A stretch of 64,000 nucleotides of DNA from an uncultured Pelagibacteraceae bacterium (lineage in GTDB: Bacteria; Pseudomonadota; Alphaproteobacteria; Pelagibacterales; Pelagibacteraceae), in the NCBI GenBank assembly GCA_902599955.1, contig CACKHK010000001.1, forward strand, positions 1-64,000, read 5' to 3'. The notes under the pieces were generated by a model that worked only from the letters and a program-made list of their open reading frames with translations, was not told where the DNA came from and searched no databases. Position numbers and translations under genes: made by a program. Positions 17,624 to 26,155 of this stretch are shown one piece after another; the first letter of the stretch is position 1, and each line of letters starts with the position of its first letter.

Positions 17624-18250
17624 CTAATTATTAATTACTGATTTACAAATTGTATCGATTATAAGCTGAGAAGAACGGGCTCCAGGATCTATATGTCCTT
17701 TTGCACGTTCACCTAAAAAAGAAGCTCTACCTTTTGTGGCTAACATATCTTTTGTGGATAACATTCTTTCTTCAGCAATTTTTATTACTTCATTTAAACC
17801 TGATTTAAATTCACTTTCATTTTTTAATTCGTTAAGTTTTTCTGAAACTGGTATTAAAACATCCATCATAGTCTTTTCTCCAACATCAGCTTTTCCTCTT
17901 TCTTTCATTGCTTTAATTCCACTAATAATCATTTCACATGCTTTATTAAAATCAACATCTTTATCTAGATCAGGAGATTTAGCCATGGTCATAAAAAAAG
18001 TTCCAAATAATGCGCCTGATGATCCACCGATACCTGACAGGACTTTCATTGCTATCATATTTAAAGCTTTGGCTAATGGTAAATCTTTGATTGAATCTTC
18101 AAGTTCAACAACTAACTTTAAACCTCTTTGAATGTTAAAAATATGGTCTCCATCTCCAATTTTTTGATCAAGAACCTCTATTTCAGCAGAATTTTCATCT
18201 ATAACTTTTTGGATACCTTTTGCTTGAGAAATTAAAAAACTAACGCTCAT
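17624..18250 (-). CDS. dhaL: Dihydroxyacetone kinase subunit DhaL-like
   Basis: A 208-residue protein of the DhaL fold. D-x-K-I-G-D-G-D-H (residues ~28-36) gives the Mg-nucleotide Asp cluster, G-I-G-G-S-S-G-A-L-F-G-T the glycine-rich loop, E-K-T-M-M-D-V the helix motif, and H-I-D-P-G-A-R-S-S the C-terminal lid. The start is taken at ATG 18250, which has an AAGGA Shine-Dalgarno 10 bases upstream; a TTG at 18274 would add eight residues but lacks support. It overlaps the upstream ATPase gene by 11 bp. It supplies the ADP/ATP-binding half of the kinase with DhaK, 8 bp downstream. Confidence 0.9.
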   Translation of the reverse strand: MSVSFLISQAKGIQKVIDENSAEIEVLDQKIGDGDHIFNIQRGLKLVVELEDSIKDLPLAKALNMIAMKVLSGIGGSSGALFGTFFMTMAKSPDLDKDVDFNKACEMIISGIKAMKERGKADVGEKTMMDVLIPVSEKLNELKNESEFKSGLNEVIKIAEERMLSTKDMLATKGRASFLGERAKGHIDPGARSSQLIIDTICKSVINN

Positions 18251-19247
18251 AAATTCTTTTTCCTTCTTGATCAAATTTTAAAACTTTTTCATTGTTGATG
18301 TCAAAATTAATTGTCTCATTTATTGATGATTTATAATTACCTTGAATTGATACAAGTATTTCTTGGTCTTTAAAATTTAAAGCAACTACTGTTTCAGAGC
18401 CTAGATTTTCAATTGAGATAATTTTGGCTGAATGGTTACCATTTCCTATTGTAATATTCTCAGGTCTTATACCAAAAGTAGGTACATCATCCATTCCAAG
18501 TAAGGTTCCAGGGAGAATATTGATTTTTGGCGAACCCAATCTTTGCGAAACATATATAGAATTTGGATTTTCATATATCTCTTCAGGAGTACCTATTTGC
18601 ACTAAATGGCCTTCTTTTAAAACTCCAATTTTATCTGCTAAAGTAGTGGCTTCTGCTTGATCATGTGTAACATAAAGTATTGTTGCATTTAGATTAGTTT
18701 GAATGTTTTTTAATTCAACCCTTAAACTCTCTCTTAATTTAGCATCTAGAGAGGATAACGGTTCATCCATCAAGTATAAATTTGGCTCACGAACTAGCGC
18801 ACGTCCAATTGCAACTCTTTGCATCTCACCGCCGGATAATTGTGTAGCTTTATTATTTAGCTTATTTGAAATCTTTAACATACTTGCAATATTCTCAACC
18901 TTAGTTTTAATTTCACCCTCAGGTAATTTTCTCATTGGAGATCTTAAAGGGAATGCTAAATTTTCATAAACACTATAGTGAGGATATAAAGAGTATTGTT
19001 GAAACACAAAACAAACATCCCTTGATGCTGGTTGATCTTCGGTAACGGCTTCATCGTTAAATAGAATGCTTCCATTATCTATTTTCTCTAATCCAGCAAT
19101 ACATCTTAATGTAGTAGTTTTTCCAGCACCAGATGGACCTAATAAAACAAAAAACTGTCCATCCTCAATGGTAAAATTTATATCATGCAAAGCCTCAATT
19201 TTTTTATTATAGGTTTTAGATAAATTTTTTAATTCTATTTTTGCCAT
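18240..19247 (-). CDS. Carbohydrate ABC transporter ATP-binding protein (second ATPase)
   Basis: A 335-residue MalK/UgpC-type ATPase. It has Walker A G-P-S-G-A-G-K-T-T (~38-46), Q-loop F-V-F-Q-Q-Y, signature L-S-G-G-E-M-Q-R and Walker B Y-L-M-D-E-P-L-S-S-L-D. A C-terminal TOBE-type region (~240-335) contains G-I-R-P-E-N. It overlaps the first ATPase gene by 13 bp. Two distinct ATPases in one operon suggest a heterodimeric motor, as in the rhizobial glycerol transporter GlpST (recalled architecture). The permease pair, binding protein and DhaKL are in the same transcript. Confidence 0.93.
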   Translation of the reverse strand: MAKIELKNLSKTYNKKIEALHDINFTIEDGQFFVLLGPSGAGKTTTLRCIAGLEKIDNGSILFNDEAVTEDQPASRDVCFVFQQYSLYPHYSVYENLAFPLRSPMRKLPEGEIKTKVENIASMLKISNKLNNKATQLSGGEMQRVAIGRALVREPNLYLMDEPLSSLDAKLRESLRVELKNIQTNLNATILYVTHDQAEATTLADKIGVLKEGHLVQIGTPEEIYENPNSIYVSQRLGSPKINILPGTLLGMDDVPTFGIRPENITIGNGNHSAKIISIENLGSETVVALNFKDQEILVSIQGNYKSSINETINFDINNEKVLKFDQEGKRIYER

Positions 19248-20329
19248 TTATTCATAAACTCACTTTTAAGAGACTTGTCAGTCTCGCCGTCAAAAATAAT
19301 TATGTTATCATTTGAAGGTTTTACTTGAACGTTTTCATTGATTTTAACACTTGTTGAAATATCAGTTTTTACTTTTAATTCTCCAAAATTGGTCTTAATG
19401 GTAACAATTTTCCTTGAGCCTAAATATTCAACTCCAAATACCGAACCTTTAAGACCACCTTCGTTAGTAAGAGATAAATTTTCAGGACGAATACCAAATG
19501 AGTTTTTTTTGCCTTTTGATATCTCATACTGTTTAGGTATATTAAAATTTGTCCCTTCTATATTTAAAGTTGACTGTTCATTGGAAATCCCTTGATCAAT
19601 ACTTATAAAATTCATTCCAGGGGAGCCAATAAATGATGCTACAAATTTGGTTGCAGGTTTATTGTAGATTACTGAAGGTTCATCAGCTTGTAAAATTTCA
19701 CCACCATCCATTACGGCAATACGATCAGCTAAAGACATTGCCTCTAATTGATCGTGTGTTACATAAACAGTGGTAGCGCCAATATCGATGTGTAATTTTT
19801 TAAGTTCTAAACACATTAATTCTCTAAATTCTGCATCCAAAGTACCTAGAGGCTCATCCATTAAAAATGCTTTTGGTCTTCTCACTAAAGCTCTACCAAG
19901 AGCTACACGTTGTCTATCTCCACCTGATAAAGAAGAAATGTTGGAGTTTAAAATATGATCAATTCTTAAAAGTTTTGCTGCTTCTTCAACTCTAGTTTTA
20001 ATTTCACTTCTACTATAACCTTGCATTTTAAGTGGAAAAGATAGGTTATTTTTTACATTCATATGTGGATAGAGGGCAAACAATTGAAAAACGAAGGCAA
20101 TATCTCTCTCAGATGCTCTTAACATTCCAACTTCTTCTTCTCCTAAGTAAATTTCTCCTGATGTTGGTAATTCTAATCCAGCAATCATTCTAAGAGTTGT
20201 TGTTTTTCCACATCCAGATGGGCCAAGCAAAACAAAAAATTCTTTATCATTAATTGTTAAATTAGAATTTTTAACTGCAGTGAAATCTCCAAATGATTTT
20301 TGTAAATTTACTATTTTAATTTTAGACAT
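19235..20329 (-). CDS. Carbohydrate ABC transporter ATP-binding protein (first ATPase)
   Basis: A 364-residue ATPase with Walker A G-P-S-G-C-G-K-T-T, Q-loop F-V-F-Q-L-F-A-L-Y, signature L-S-G-G-D-R-Q-R and Walker B F-L-M-D-E-P-L-G-T-L-D, followed by a TOBE region with G-I-R-P-E-N (~285). It is clearly a paralog, not a duplicate, of the next ATPase; the two differ throughout. The gene begins 1 bp after the small membrane protein and overlaps the second ATPase gene by 13 bp, consistent with equal synthesis of two halves of a heterodimer. Confidence 0.93.
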   Translation of the reverse strand: MSKIKIVNLQKSFGDFTAVKNSNLTINDKEFFVLLGPSGCGKTTTLRMIAGLELPTSGEIYLGEEEVGMLRASERDIAFVFQLFALYPHMNVKNNLSFPLKMQGYSRSEIKTRVEEAAKLLRIDHILNSNISSLSGGDRQRVALGRALVRRPKAFLMDEPLGTLDAEFRELMCLELKKLHIDIGATTVYVTHDQLEAMSLADRIAVMDGGEILQADEPSVIYNKPATKFVASFIGSPGMNFISIDQGISNEQSTLNIEGTNFNIPKQYEISKGKKNSFGIRPENLSLTNEGGLKGSVFGVEYLGSRKIVTIKTNFGELKVKTDISTSVKINENVQVKPSNDNIIIFDGETDKSLKSEFMNKWQK

Positions 20330-20330
20330 A

Positions 20331-20522
20331 TTAATCCGGAAAGTGACTTGTGATTACGAAACCTATAGTTCCAACTAAAATTACAATAAATGAGTAAGTA
20401 TACATCCACATTGCAAATGGTTGCAATAACATGAAAACTCCTAATAAAATTAATACTGTAGATAAATTTTCCCAGTAAACTCTTCTAAATATTTTTCTCA
20501 TTAATGATTTTTCTTCTTGCAT
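20331..20522 (-). CDS. Small two-helix membrane protein of the ABC operon
   Basis: A 63-residue protein beginning M-Q-E-E-K-S at an ATG that overlaps the permease stop codon (TAATG at 20522). It has a basic stretch (R-K-I-F-R-R) followed by two hydrophobic segments (about 20-36 and 42-58). I do not recognise a family. Its position between permease and ATPase genes recalls the small DUF2160-type membrane proteins of glycerol ABC operons, but the sequence looks different. It may be an accessory subunit or stability factor of the transporter. The start inside the permease gene seen in longer frames is rejected because the TAATG junction is the pattern used throughout this region. Confidence 0.7.
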   Translation of the reverse strand: MQEEKSLMRKIFRRVYWENLSTVLILLGVFMLLQPFAMWMYTYSFIVILVGTIGFVITSHFPD

Positions 20523-21466
20523 TATTTTCTCACTGCTCCAAAAGTAATACCTCTCAAAAGGTGTTTTCTTAAAATAATTGTAAAAATCATCACTGGTAAT
20601 AAAAATAAAGTTGTACCAGCCCCAATAGCAGGCCAATCCAAACCTCCTTCTCCTATAATTGTCGGGATGAATGGTGGAGCTGTTTGTGCGTTAAATTGAG
20701 TGAGAAGAACAGCAAATGCATATTCGTTCCATGAAAAAATCATGCAAAAGATTGCTGTTGCAGCAATTCCGGTCATCGCTTGTGGAAGAACAACTTTAAA
20801 GAACGCTTGAAGTCTAGAATATCCATCAATCATAGCTGCTTCTTCGTATTCTTTAGGAATTTCATCCATAAATCCTTTTAATAGCCATACTGCTAAACTT
20901 AAATTTACGACTGTATATAATATGATCATTCCAAGGTGAGTATCCCCTAATCCTAATTTTCTATACATAATGAATATTGGAACAGCCACCGCTATTGGTG
21001 GAAACATCCTGGTAGAAAGAATAAAAAATAATAAATCATCTTTCAATGGAACTCTAAATCTCGAGAAAGCATACGCCGCTAATGCACCCAGAAATACAGA
21101 TGCGAAAGTTGACCCAAAGCCAATTATCATTGAATTTGAGTATCTACCTAAAAATTTTGATGGCCCTGTTATGACCATTTCTCTACTTCTAACTAATTCT
21201 TCATACCAAGTTTCTGGAGCAGGTAAAGAGTCAAGATATTCCTGAGATTGCCTTGATCTATTAGTAAACAAGTTAACATATCCCTCTAAAGATGGTTCGA
21301 ACAGTACTTCAGGTGGATAAGAAATTGCACTATTAACATTCTTAAAACTTGTCATTACCATCCAGGAAATAGGTATCAATGTTATTACTGTGTAAACAAT
21401 AATAATTGTTGCAGCAAGTTTCTTTGAAAACGATGAAGGTTCTAAATATGATCTGGATGTATCCAT
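20522..21466 (-). CDS. Carbohydrate ABC transporter permease (MalG type)
   Basis: A 314-residue inner-membrane protein with six helices and the EAA loop E-E-A-A-M-I-D-G-Y (~209-217) followed by P-Q-A-M-T-G-I, which docks to the ATPase. N-terminal I-P-I-S-W-M-V-M-T-S-F-K and C-terminal R-K-H-L-L-R-G-I-T-F-G-A are typical of MalG/UgpE-like subunits. A loop of about 60 residues between helices 1 and 2 is longer than in MalG. The ATG overlaps the stop of the MalF-type gene (TGATG). Confidence 0.93.
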   Translation of the reverse strand: MDTSRSYLEPSSFSKKLAATIIIVYTVITLIPISWMVMTSFKNVNSAISYPPEVLFEPSLEGYVNLFTNRSRQSQEYLDSLPAPETWYEELVRSREMVITGPSKFLGRYSNSMIIGFGSTFASVFLGALAAYAFSRFRVPLKDDLLFFILSTRMFPPIAVAVPIFIMYRKLGLGDTHLGMIILYTVVNLSLAVWLLKGFMDEIPKEYEEAAMIDGYSRLQAFFKVVLPQAMTGIAATAIFCMIFSWNEYAFAVLLTQFNAQTAPPFIPTIIGEGGLDWPAIGAGTTLFLLPVMIFTIILRKHLLRGITFGAVRK

Positions 21467-22365
21467 CAGCGTTCCTTTATTTTATTCATTACTTTTACAT
21501 AAACATTTCCAAAACCAAAAATAGTTACAAATAAAATGACAGCAAAAGCTGAACTGTAACCGGTTTTCCATTTTTCAAATGCTTCTCTTTTTAAATTGAT
21601 TGAGGCGAGCTCTGTAGCTGAACCAGGGCCGCCAGATGTAAGTTCAACGACCATGTCAAACATTTTGAAATTCTCAATCCCTCTAAATAACAAAGCCAAT
21701 AATAAAAATGGTAATACAGATGGTAGTGTGATGTATATAAATTGTTGCCATTTACTAGCCCTATCAACTTCAGCAGCCTCATATAAATAATTTGGAACTG
21801 ATCTTAGACCGGCTAAACAAATCAACATTGTAAAAGGTGTCCACATCCAAGTATCAACTATAACTATCGACCAAGGTGCGAGTTCACTTGAACCAATCAT
21901 ATCAAAACTTCCAAAATCGTAAAAAAAGTTTACTACATAATTAAATAAACCTACTTGAGGATTATAAAGATAAGTCCAAAAAACACCCACAACAGCAGGC
22001 GATAACATCATTGGTAATACTATTAGTGTGGTTAATAATTCATTACCTTTAAATTTCCTGTTTAATAATAAAGCCAAACCTAATCCAATTACTGCCTGAA
22101 GTAACAAAGTCCAAAACATAAAGTTTGCAGTAACCTGCATTTTTTCCCATATGGCCTCTTTATTGAGAACTTTTATATAATTTTTTAAACCGACAAACTG
22201 TGGTTCTCTCCCAATTTTATTTGCGTAAAAATTTGTAAAAGACATTCTGATTGCATAAATCAAAGGATAAATATTTATCGCCAATAAAAGAAAGACAGAT
22301 GGTCCAATGAAAAGCCATGCTACAGCCTTATCAGAAAGTCCTTTAAATTTTTTTTTAACGCTCAT
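21466..22365 (-). CDS. Carbohydrate ABC transporter permease (MalF type)
   Basis: A 299-residue inner-membrane permease with six helices and an EAA loop E-A-A-E-V-D-R-A-S (~197-205) followed by L-P-S-V-L-P. W-L-F-I-G-P-S-V-F-L at helix 1 and M-S-F-T-N-F are common in UgpA-like subunits. It follows the binding-protein gene across a 65-bp gap that holds a strong hairpin, and is overlapped by the second permease gene. Confidence 0.93.
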   Translation of the reverse strand: MSVKKKFKGLSDKAVAWLFIGPSVFLLLAINIYPLIYAIRMSFTNFYANKIGREPQFVGLKNYIKVLNKEAIWEKMQVTANFMFWTLLLQAVIGLGLALLLNRKFKGNELLTTLIVLPMMLSPAVVGVFWTYLYNPQVGLFNYVVNFFYDFGSFDMIGSSELAPWSIVIVDTWMWTPFTMLICLAGLRSVPNYLYEAAEVDRASKWQQFIYITLPSVLPFLLLALLFRGIENFKMFDMVVELTSGGPGSATELASINLKREAFEKWKTGYSSAFAVILFVTIFGFGNVYVKVMNKIKER

Positions 22366-22375
22366 ATGATTTTTT

Positions 22376-22410
22376 AAAAAAAAGGGGAGATATTACCCCC
22401 CCTTTTTTTT
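22376..22410 (-). terminator. Intercistronic hairpin after the ABC binding-protein gene
   Basis: A 12-bp inverted repeat (arms 22376-22387 and 22399-22410: eight A, GGGG ... CCCC, eight T) with an 11-base loop. Read on the minus strand it ends with a T-tract and lies between the binding-protein gene and the permease genes. It probably causes partial termination so that the binding protein is made in excess. The same arrangement occurs in the TRAP and iron operons in this window. Confidence 0.82.
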
Positions 22411-22430
22411 TATATTTTTAGATATTAATG

Positions 22431-23735
22431 TTAAAGTTTTCCGTCTGCTTCAAATACTTCAACCCACTCTTCGATAATTTTATCTAGAGCGCCTTTAGCA
22501 GTTCCTTTTCCATTAACAACGTAATCATGAATAGCTTCCTGCATAGGTAACATTAACTCAACAAATGTTGGTTCTTGCCAAAAATCTTTGACAATTCCCA
22601 TTGAGTCCAAGAAACCTTGTGCATAAACTGTAGATGTAGGGAACGATGGTGAATTTAATACATCATTATGACATGAATATCCGCCTAAATCCCACCATTT
22701 TTGCTGTACATCTGGTCTTGCAAACCATTTAATATATTCTAATGCAAGATCTTGTTTATCTGAATATTTAACAACAGATATACCTTGTCCACCTAATGTT
22801 GCAGCAGCTACGTTTTGTTTTGGATTTGCAAAGAAACCACTAACTCTTCCGTCGCTATCTTCTTTAGAAACACCTGGCCAAAAAGCATACCAGTTCATTT
22901 GGAATGCTACTTGTCCTGATTTATATGCATCTAAGTTTGCTACCATATAAGCATCAGAGTGTCCTGGAGGAGCACAGTCCTCATATAATTTTCTATAGAA
23001 TTCTACAGCTTCTACTGCTTGCGGAGAATTGAAATAACCTTCCATATCGTACGGTTTGTTTGGATTTTCATATTCCATACCCCATGCATACATAGCAGCA
23101 GTTACACCCATTGTAATACCTTCAGATCCACGCTCTGTATTTATAGCAGCACCGTATCTTTTTTGACCATCAATTTCTCTTCCTTGGAAAAAAGTACACA
23201 TGTCATATAGTTGATCCCAACTAGCAGGTACACCTAAATCATAACCATGTTTCTTTTTGAATTCAGATTTAAGCTCAGGTCTATCAAACCAGTCTTTTCT
23301 ATAAGCCCATGCTAATGCATCTCCCATAGCTGGTAGTGCATAATAGTTTTCACTTCCTTTTGGCCATGTTGAATACGCATAAACTGTTGCAGGTGAGAAA
23401 TCGTTCATTGAAATTCCTTCTTTATCAAAAAAGTCATTCAATTTTACATAGTGTCCATACACTGCACCAGCACCGATCCATTGTGAGTCACCAATTAACA
23501 AGTCAAAAGTTTTACCTTTGTTGTTAAGTTCGTTCAACATACGATCAGCAAAATTAGGCCATGGTACGAATTCGAAGTTAACATCTATTCCTGTCTCTGC
23601 TGTAAACTCTTTTGTAAGTTCTTGTAATGCATTAGCAGGGTCCCAAGCGGCCCATCCTAATGTTATTGACTTAGCATTTGAATTTGCAGAAAAAGTAAAT
23701 AGAGAAACAAACAATAAAATCATTATTTTTTTCAT
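22431..23735 (-). CDS. Carbohydrate ABC transporter substrate-binding protein
   Basis: A 434-residue periplasmic protein of the extracellular solute-binding family 1 type. The start is ATG 23735, which has an AGGAG Shine-Dalgarno and begins a proper signal peptide (M-K-K-I-M-I-L-L-F..., cleavage after S-N-A-K-S region ~21); a longer frame from 23780 is rejected. W-A-A-W-D-P-A-N, V-N-F-E-F-V-P-W and a late Q-K-W-W-D-L-G-G-Y motif are typical of sugar- and polyol-binding members. Downstream DhaKL suggests a substrate yielding a short ketose, but the ligand is unknown. Confidence 0.92.
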   Translation of the reverse strand: MKKIMILLFVSLFTFSANSNAKSITLGWAAWDPANALQELTKEFTAETGIDVNFEFVPWPNFADRMLNELNNKGKTFDLLIGDSQWIGAGAVYGHYVKLNDFFDKEGISMNDFSPATVYAYSTWPKGSENYYALPAMGDALAWAYRKDWFDRPELKSEFKKKHGYDLGVPASWDQLYDMCTFFQGREIDGQKRYGAAINTERGSEGITMGVTAAMYAWGMEYENPNKPYDMEGYFNSPQAVEAVEFYRKLYEDCAPPGHSDAYMVANLDAYKSGQVAFQMNWYAFWPGVSKEDSDGRVSGFFANPKQNVAAATLGGQGISVVKYSDKQDLALEYIKWFARPDVQQKWWDLGGYSCHNDVLNSPSFPTSTVYAQGFLDSMGIVKDFWQEPTFVELMLPMQEAIHDYVVNGKGTAKGALDKIIEEWVEVFEADGKL

Positions 23736-23851
23736 TTTATCTCCTATTAATTTAATTATTCTTAATAATAGTCTATCCAAGAAGACTTGTGCCTGCTAGT
23801 ATTTTTTTTGTAAAAAATAGTTGGGTAAAAAATTAAAGAGAAAGGGGAATT

Positions 23852-24907
23852 ATGAACAAAATAAAAGGTCCTGCAATTTTCCTAGCACAATTTGTAGGCG
23901 AAGATGCACCGTTTAATTCTTTAGATAATATTTGTAAATGGGCATCATCTCTTGGTTACAAAGGTATACAAATTCCAAGTTGGGACGGTAGATTAATTGA
24001 TTTAAAAAAAGCATCTGAAAGTAAAGATTATTGTGATGAGATTAAAGGAATTGCTAAATCACACAATTTAGAAATTACAGAATTATCCACTCACCTACAA
24101 GGTCAACTTGTTGCAGTACATCCTGCTTATGACACTGCCTTTGATGGTTTTGCTTCACCTGAAGTAAGAGGAAATCCCAAAGCAAGACAAGAATGGGCTG
24201 TAAATCAATTAATGATGGCTGGAAAAGCATCAAACAGTCTAGGAATAGATAAACATGTAACTTTTTCAGGAGCACTTGCTTGGCCTTATGTTTACCCTTG
24301 GCCTCAAAGACCTGAAGGGTTAATTGAAAATGCATTTGATGAACTATCAAAAAGATGGAAGCCCATTCTTGATCACTTTGATAATAATGGGGTTGATTTA
24401 TGTTATGAAATACATCCAGGTGAAGATCTTCATGATGGTGTAACTTTTGAAATGTTCTTAGAAAGAGTTGGTAATCACAAAAGATGTAATATGCTTTTTG
24501 ATCCAAGTCATTATGTTCTACAACATCTGGATTATTTAGCTCATATTGACATTTATCATGAGAAAATAAAAATGTTTCACGTTAAAGATGCTGAGTTAAA
24601 TCCATCTGGAAAACAAGGAGTGTACGGTGGATTTCAATCATGGGTAAATAGAGCTGGTAGATTTAGATCGCTTGGTGATGGACAAGTTGATTTTAAATCT
24701 ATATTTTCAAAACTAACTTCATATGATTATGATGGTTGGGCAGTTCTTGAATGGGAATGCTGCCTTAAACATCCAGAAGATGGAGCAAGAGAGGGAGCAG
24801 AATTTATTAAAAATCATATAATTAATACAACAGAAAAAGCTTTTGATGATTTTGCAGGTAGCGGAACTGACCATGAAGCAAACAAAAAAATGCTTGGCAT
24901 TAATTAA
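23852..24907 (+). CDS. TIM-barrel sugar isomerase/epimerase (AP-endonuclease-2 family)
   Basis: A 351-residue xylose-isomerase-like TIM-barrel protein. Probable metal ligands are Glu186 (C-Y-E-I-H-P-G-E), Asp217 (F-D-P-S-H), His243 (F-H-V-K-D) and Glu302 (L-E-W-E-C), in the order found in this family. A GAAAGGGG ribosome-binding site precedes the ATG. It is divergent from the ABC transporter with 116 bp between starts and overlaps the dehydrogenase gene by one base. Paired with a Gfo/Idh dehydrogenase, it resembles the YcjR/YcjS-type or IolE/IolG-type arrangement for keto-sugar processing. Exact substrate unknown. Confidence 0.88.
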   Translation: MNKIKGPAIFLAQFVGEDAPFNSLDNICKWASSLGYKGIQIPSWDGRLIDLKKASESKDYCDEIKGIAKSHNLEITELSTHLQGQLVAVHPAYDTAFDGFASPEVRGNPKARQEWAVNQLMMAGKASNSLGIDKHVTFSGALAWPYVYPWPQRPEGLIENAFDELSKRWKPILDHFDNNGVDLCYEIHPGEDLHDGVTFEMFLERVGNHKRCNMLFDPSHYVLQHLDYLAHIDIYHEKIKMFHVKDAELNPSGKQGVYGGFQSWVNRAGRFRSLGDGQVDFKSIFSKLTSYDYDGWAVLEWECCLKHPEDGAREGAEFIKNHIINTTEKAFDDFAGSGTDHEANKKMLGIN

Positions 24908-26061
24908 TGAATAGAAAAATACGCATCGGCATGGTTGGTGGTGGTAAAGATGCTTTTATTGGAAGTGTCCACAGAATAGCTTTAAGACTTGATGGGTATT
25001 ATGAATTAGTTGCTGGATCATTTTCATCAGACTTTGAAAATTCAAAAGAAACTGGAAAAAATCTTGGTCTAGAAAATGATAGGATCTATAAAACCTATCA
25101 AGAGATGGCTGAAAAAGAGTCAACTAGAGCAGATGGTATTGATGTAGTTTCAATAGTAACTCCAAATCATTTACATGTACCTATTGCAAAAATTTTTGCA
25201 GAAAATGGGATACATATTATTTGCGATAAGCCAATTGGTATGTCTAGTAAGGAAGCAATAGATCTTAAAAAGGTAATTGAAAGCAAAAAATTAATATTTG
25301 CTTTAACACATAATTACACTGGATATCCAATGGTTCGACATGCCAGATCTTTAGTTCAAAAGGGAGACTTGGGTTCTTTAAGAGTTATTCAAGCTGAATA
25401 TCCACAAGATTGGTTAACAACAAAAGCAGAGGATAGTGGATTAAAGCAAGCCGAATGGAGAACTGATCCCAATAGATCTGGTGCTGGTGGTTGTATAGGA
25501 GATATTGGAACTCATGCTTATAATTTGATTAGGTTTATAACTGGATTGGAGGTAGATGAAATTTCAGCTGATATTCATACATTTGTTGAAGGAAGAAAAG
25601 TAGATGATAATGCCCAAATAATGCTAAGATTTAAAGGGGGTGCAAAAGGATCAATATGGTCAAGCCAAGTAGCAGTTGGAAATGAAAATAATCTTAAAAT
25701 TAGAATATATGGAGAAAATGCTGGAATTGAGTGGAGACAAGAAGATCCAAATTACTTGAGTTATACTAAATTTGGTAGCCCTGCTCAAAACATTACAAGA
25801 GGAAGCAATATTACTAGTGATGAAGCTAAAAATGTAACAAGAATTCCCCAAGGTCATCCAGAAGGCTATTTAGAAGGTTTTGCTAATATTTATAGTGATG
25901 TTTACAAAGAGCTATCAGCTAATATTGATAGACAAGAATATGATAAGTCAAATAATTGTTATCCTACAATTGATGATGGAATTGATGGAATGAAGTTTAT
26001 AGAAAACGTTATTAAGTCAAATAAGAACAATAGTAAATGGATCCAATTTAATTCTAATTAA
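24907..26061 (+). CDS. Gfo/Idh/MocA-family oxidoreductase
   Basis: A 384-residue NAD(P)-dependent sugar dehydrogenase. It has an N-terminal Rossmann motif G-M-V-G-G-G-K-D-A (~8-16), V-S-I-V-T-P-N-H-L-H (~80-89), the conserved E-K-P-type motif here as C-D-K-P-I-G-M (~104-110), and the catalytic-domain D-I-G-T-H-A-Y-N-L (~199-207) with Asp and His near the substrate. Family members oxidise a ring hydroxyl of sugars, inositols or glycosides. It is translationally coupled (TAATG) to the isomerase upstream. It ends at 26061, where a 172-bp non-coding stretch begins. Confidence 0.9.
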   Translation: MNRKIRIGMVGGGKDAFIGSVHRIALRLDGYYELVAGSFSSDFENSKETGKNLGLENDRIYKTYQEMAEKESTRADGIDVVSIVTPNHLHVPIAKIFAENGIHIICDKPIGMSSKEAIDLKKVIESKKLIFALTHNYTGYPMVRHARSLVQKGDLGSLRVIQAEYPQDWLTTKAEDSGLKQAEWRTDPNRSGAGGCIGDIGTHAYNLIRFITGLEVDEISADIHTFVEGRKVDDNAQIMLRFKGGAKGSIWSSQVAVGNENNLKIRIYGENAGIEWRQEDPNYLSYTKFGSPAQNITRGSNITSDEAKNVTRIPQGHPEGYLEGFANIYSDVYKELSANIDRQEYDKSNNCYPTIDDGIDGMKFIENVIKSNKNNSKWIQFNSN

Positions 26062-26120
26062 ATTTTGTTGATAAATATAATTAATAAAACCCATTTTGAT
26101 CTTTTATTTTTTTTAATAAT

Positions 26121-26149
26121 TTGAAATCAATTTTCTAGAATGATAAATT
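26121..26149 (+). promoter_or_regulatory. Possible promoter of the pseudoknot-leader unit
   Basis: TTGAAA at 26121-26126 and TAAATT at 26144-26149 are separated by 17 bases, which would place a transcription start near 26156, exactly at the 5' edge of the first pseudoknot. The -10 match is only four of six bases in very AT-rich DNA, so this is a weak call. Confidence 0.3.
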
Positions 26150-26155
26150 ATTTTT

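Noticed and set aside
24075-24506. Antisense open frame of 143 codons inside the TIM-barrel gene
   Set aside because: The opposite strand encodes a full isomerase-like protein with conserved metal ligands; the antisense translation is His/Gln/Leu-rich and typical of a shadow frame.
26062-26150. Possible additional pseudoknot units or a small ORF upstream of the tandem pair
   Set aside because: No third 25-nt unit with the same pairing could be found, and the stretch is AT-rich without a convincing frame or ribosome-binding site.
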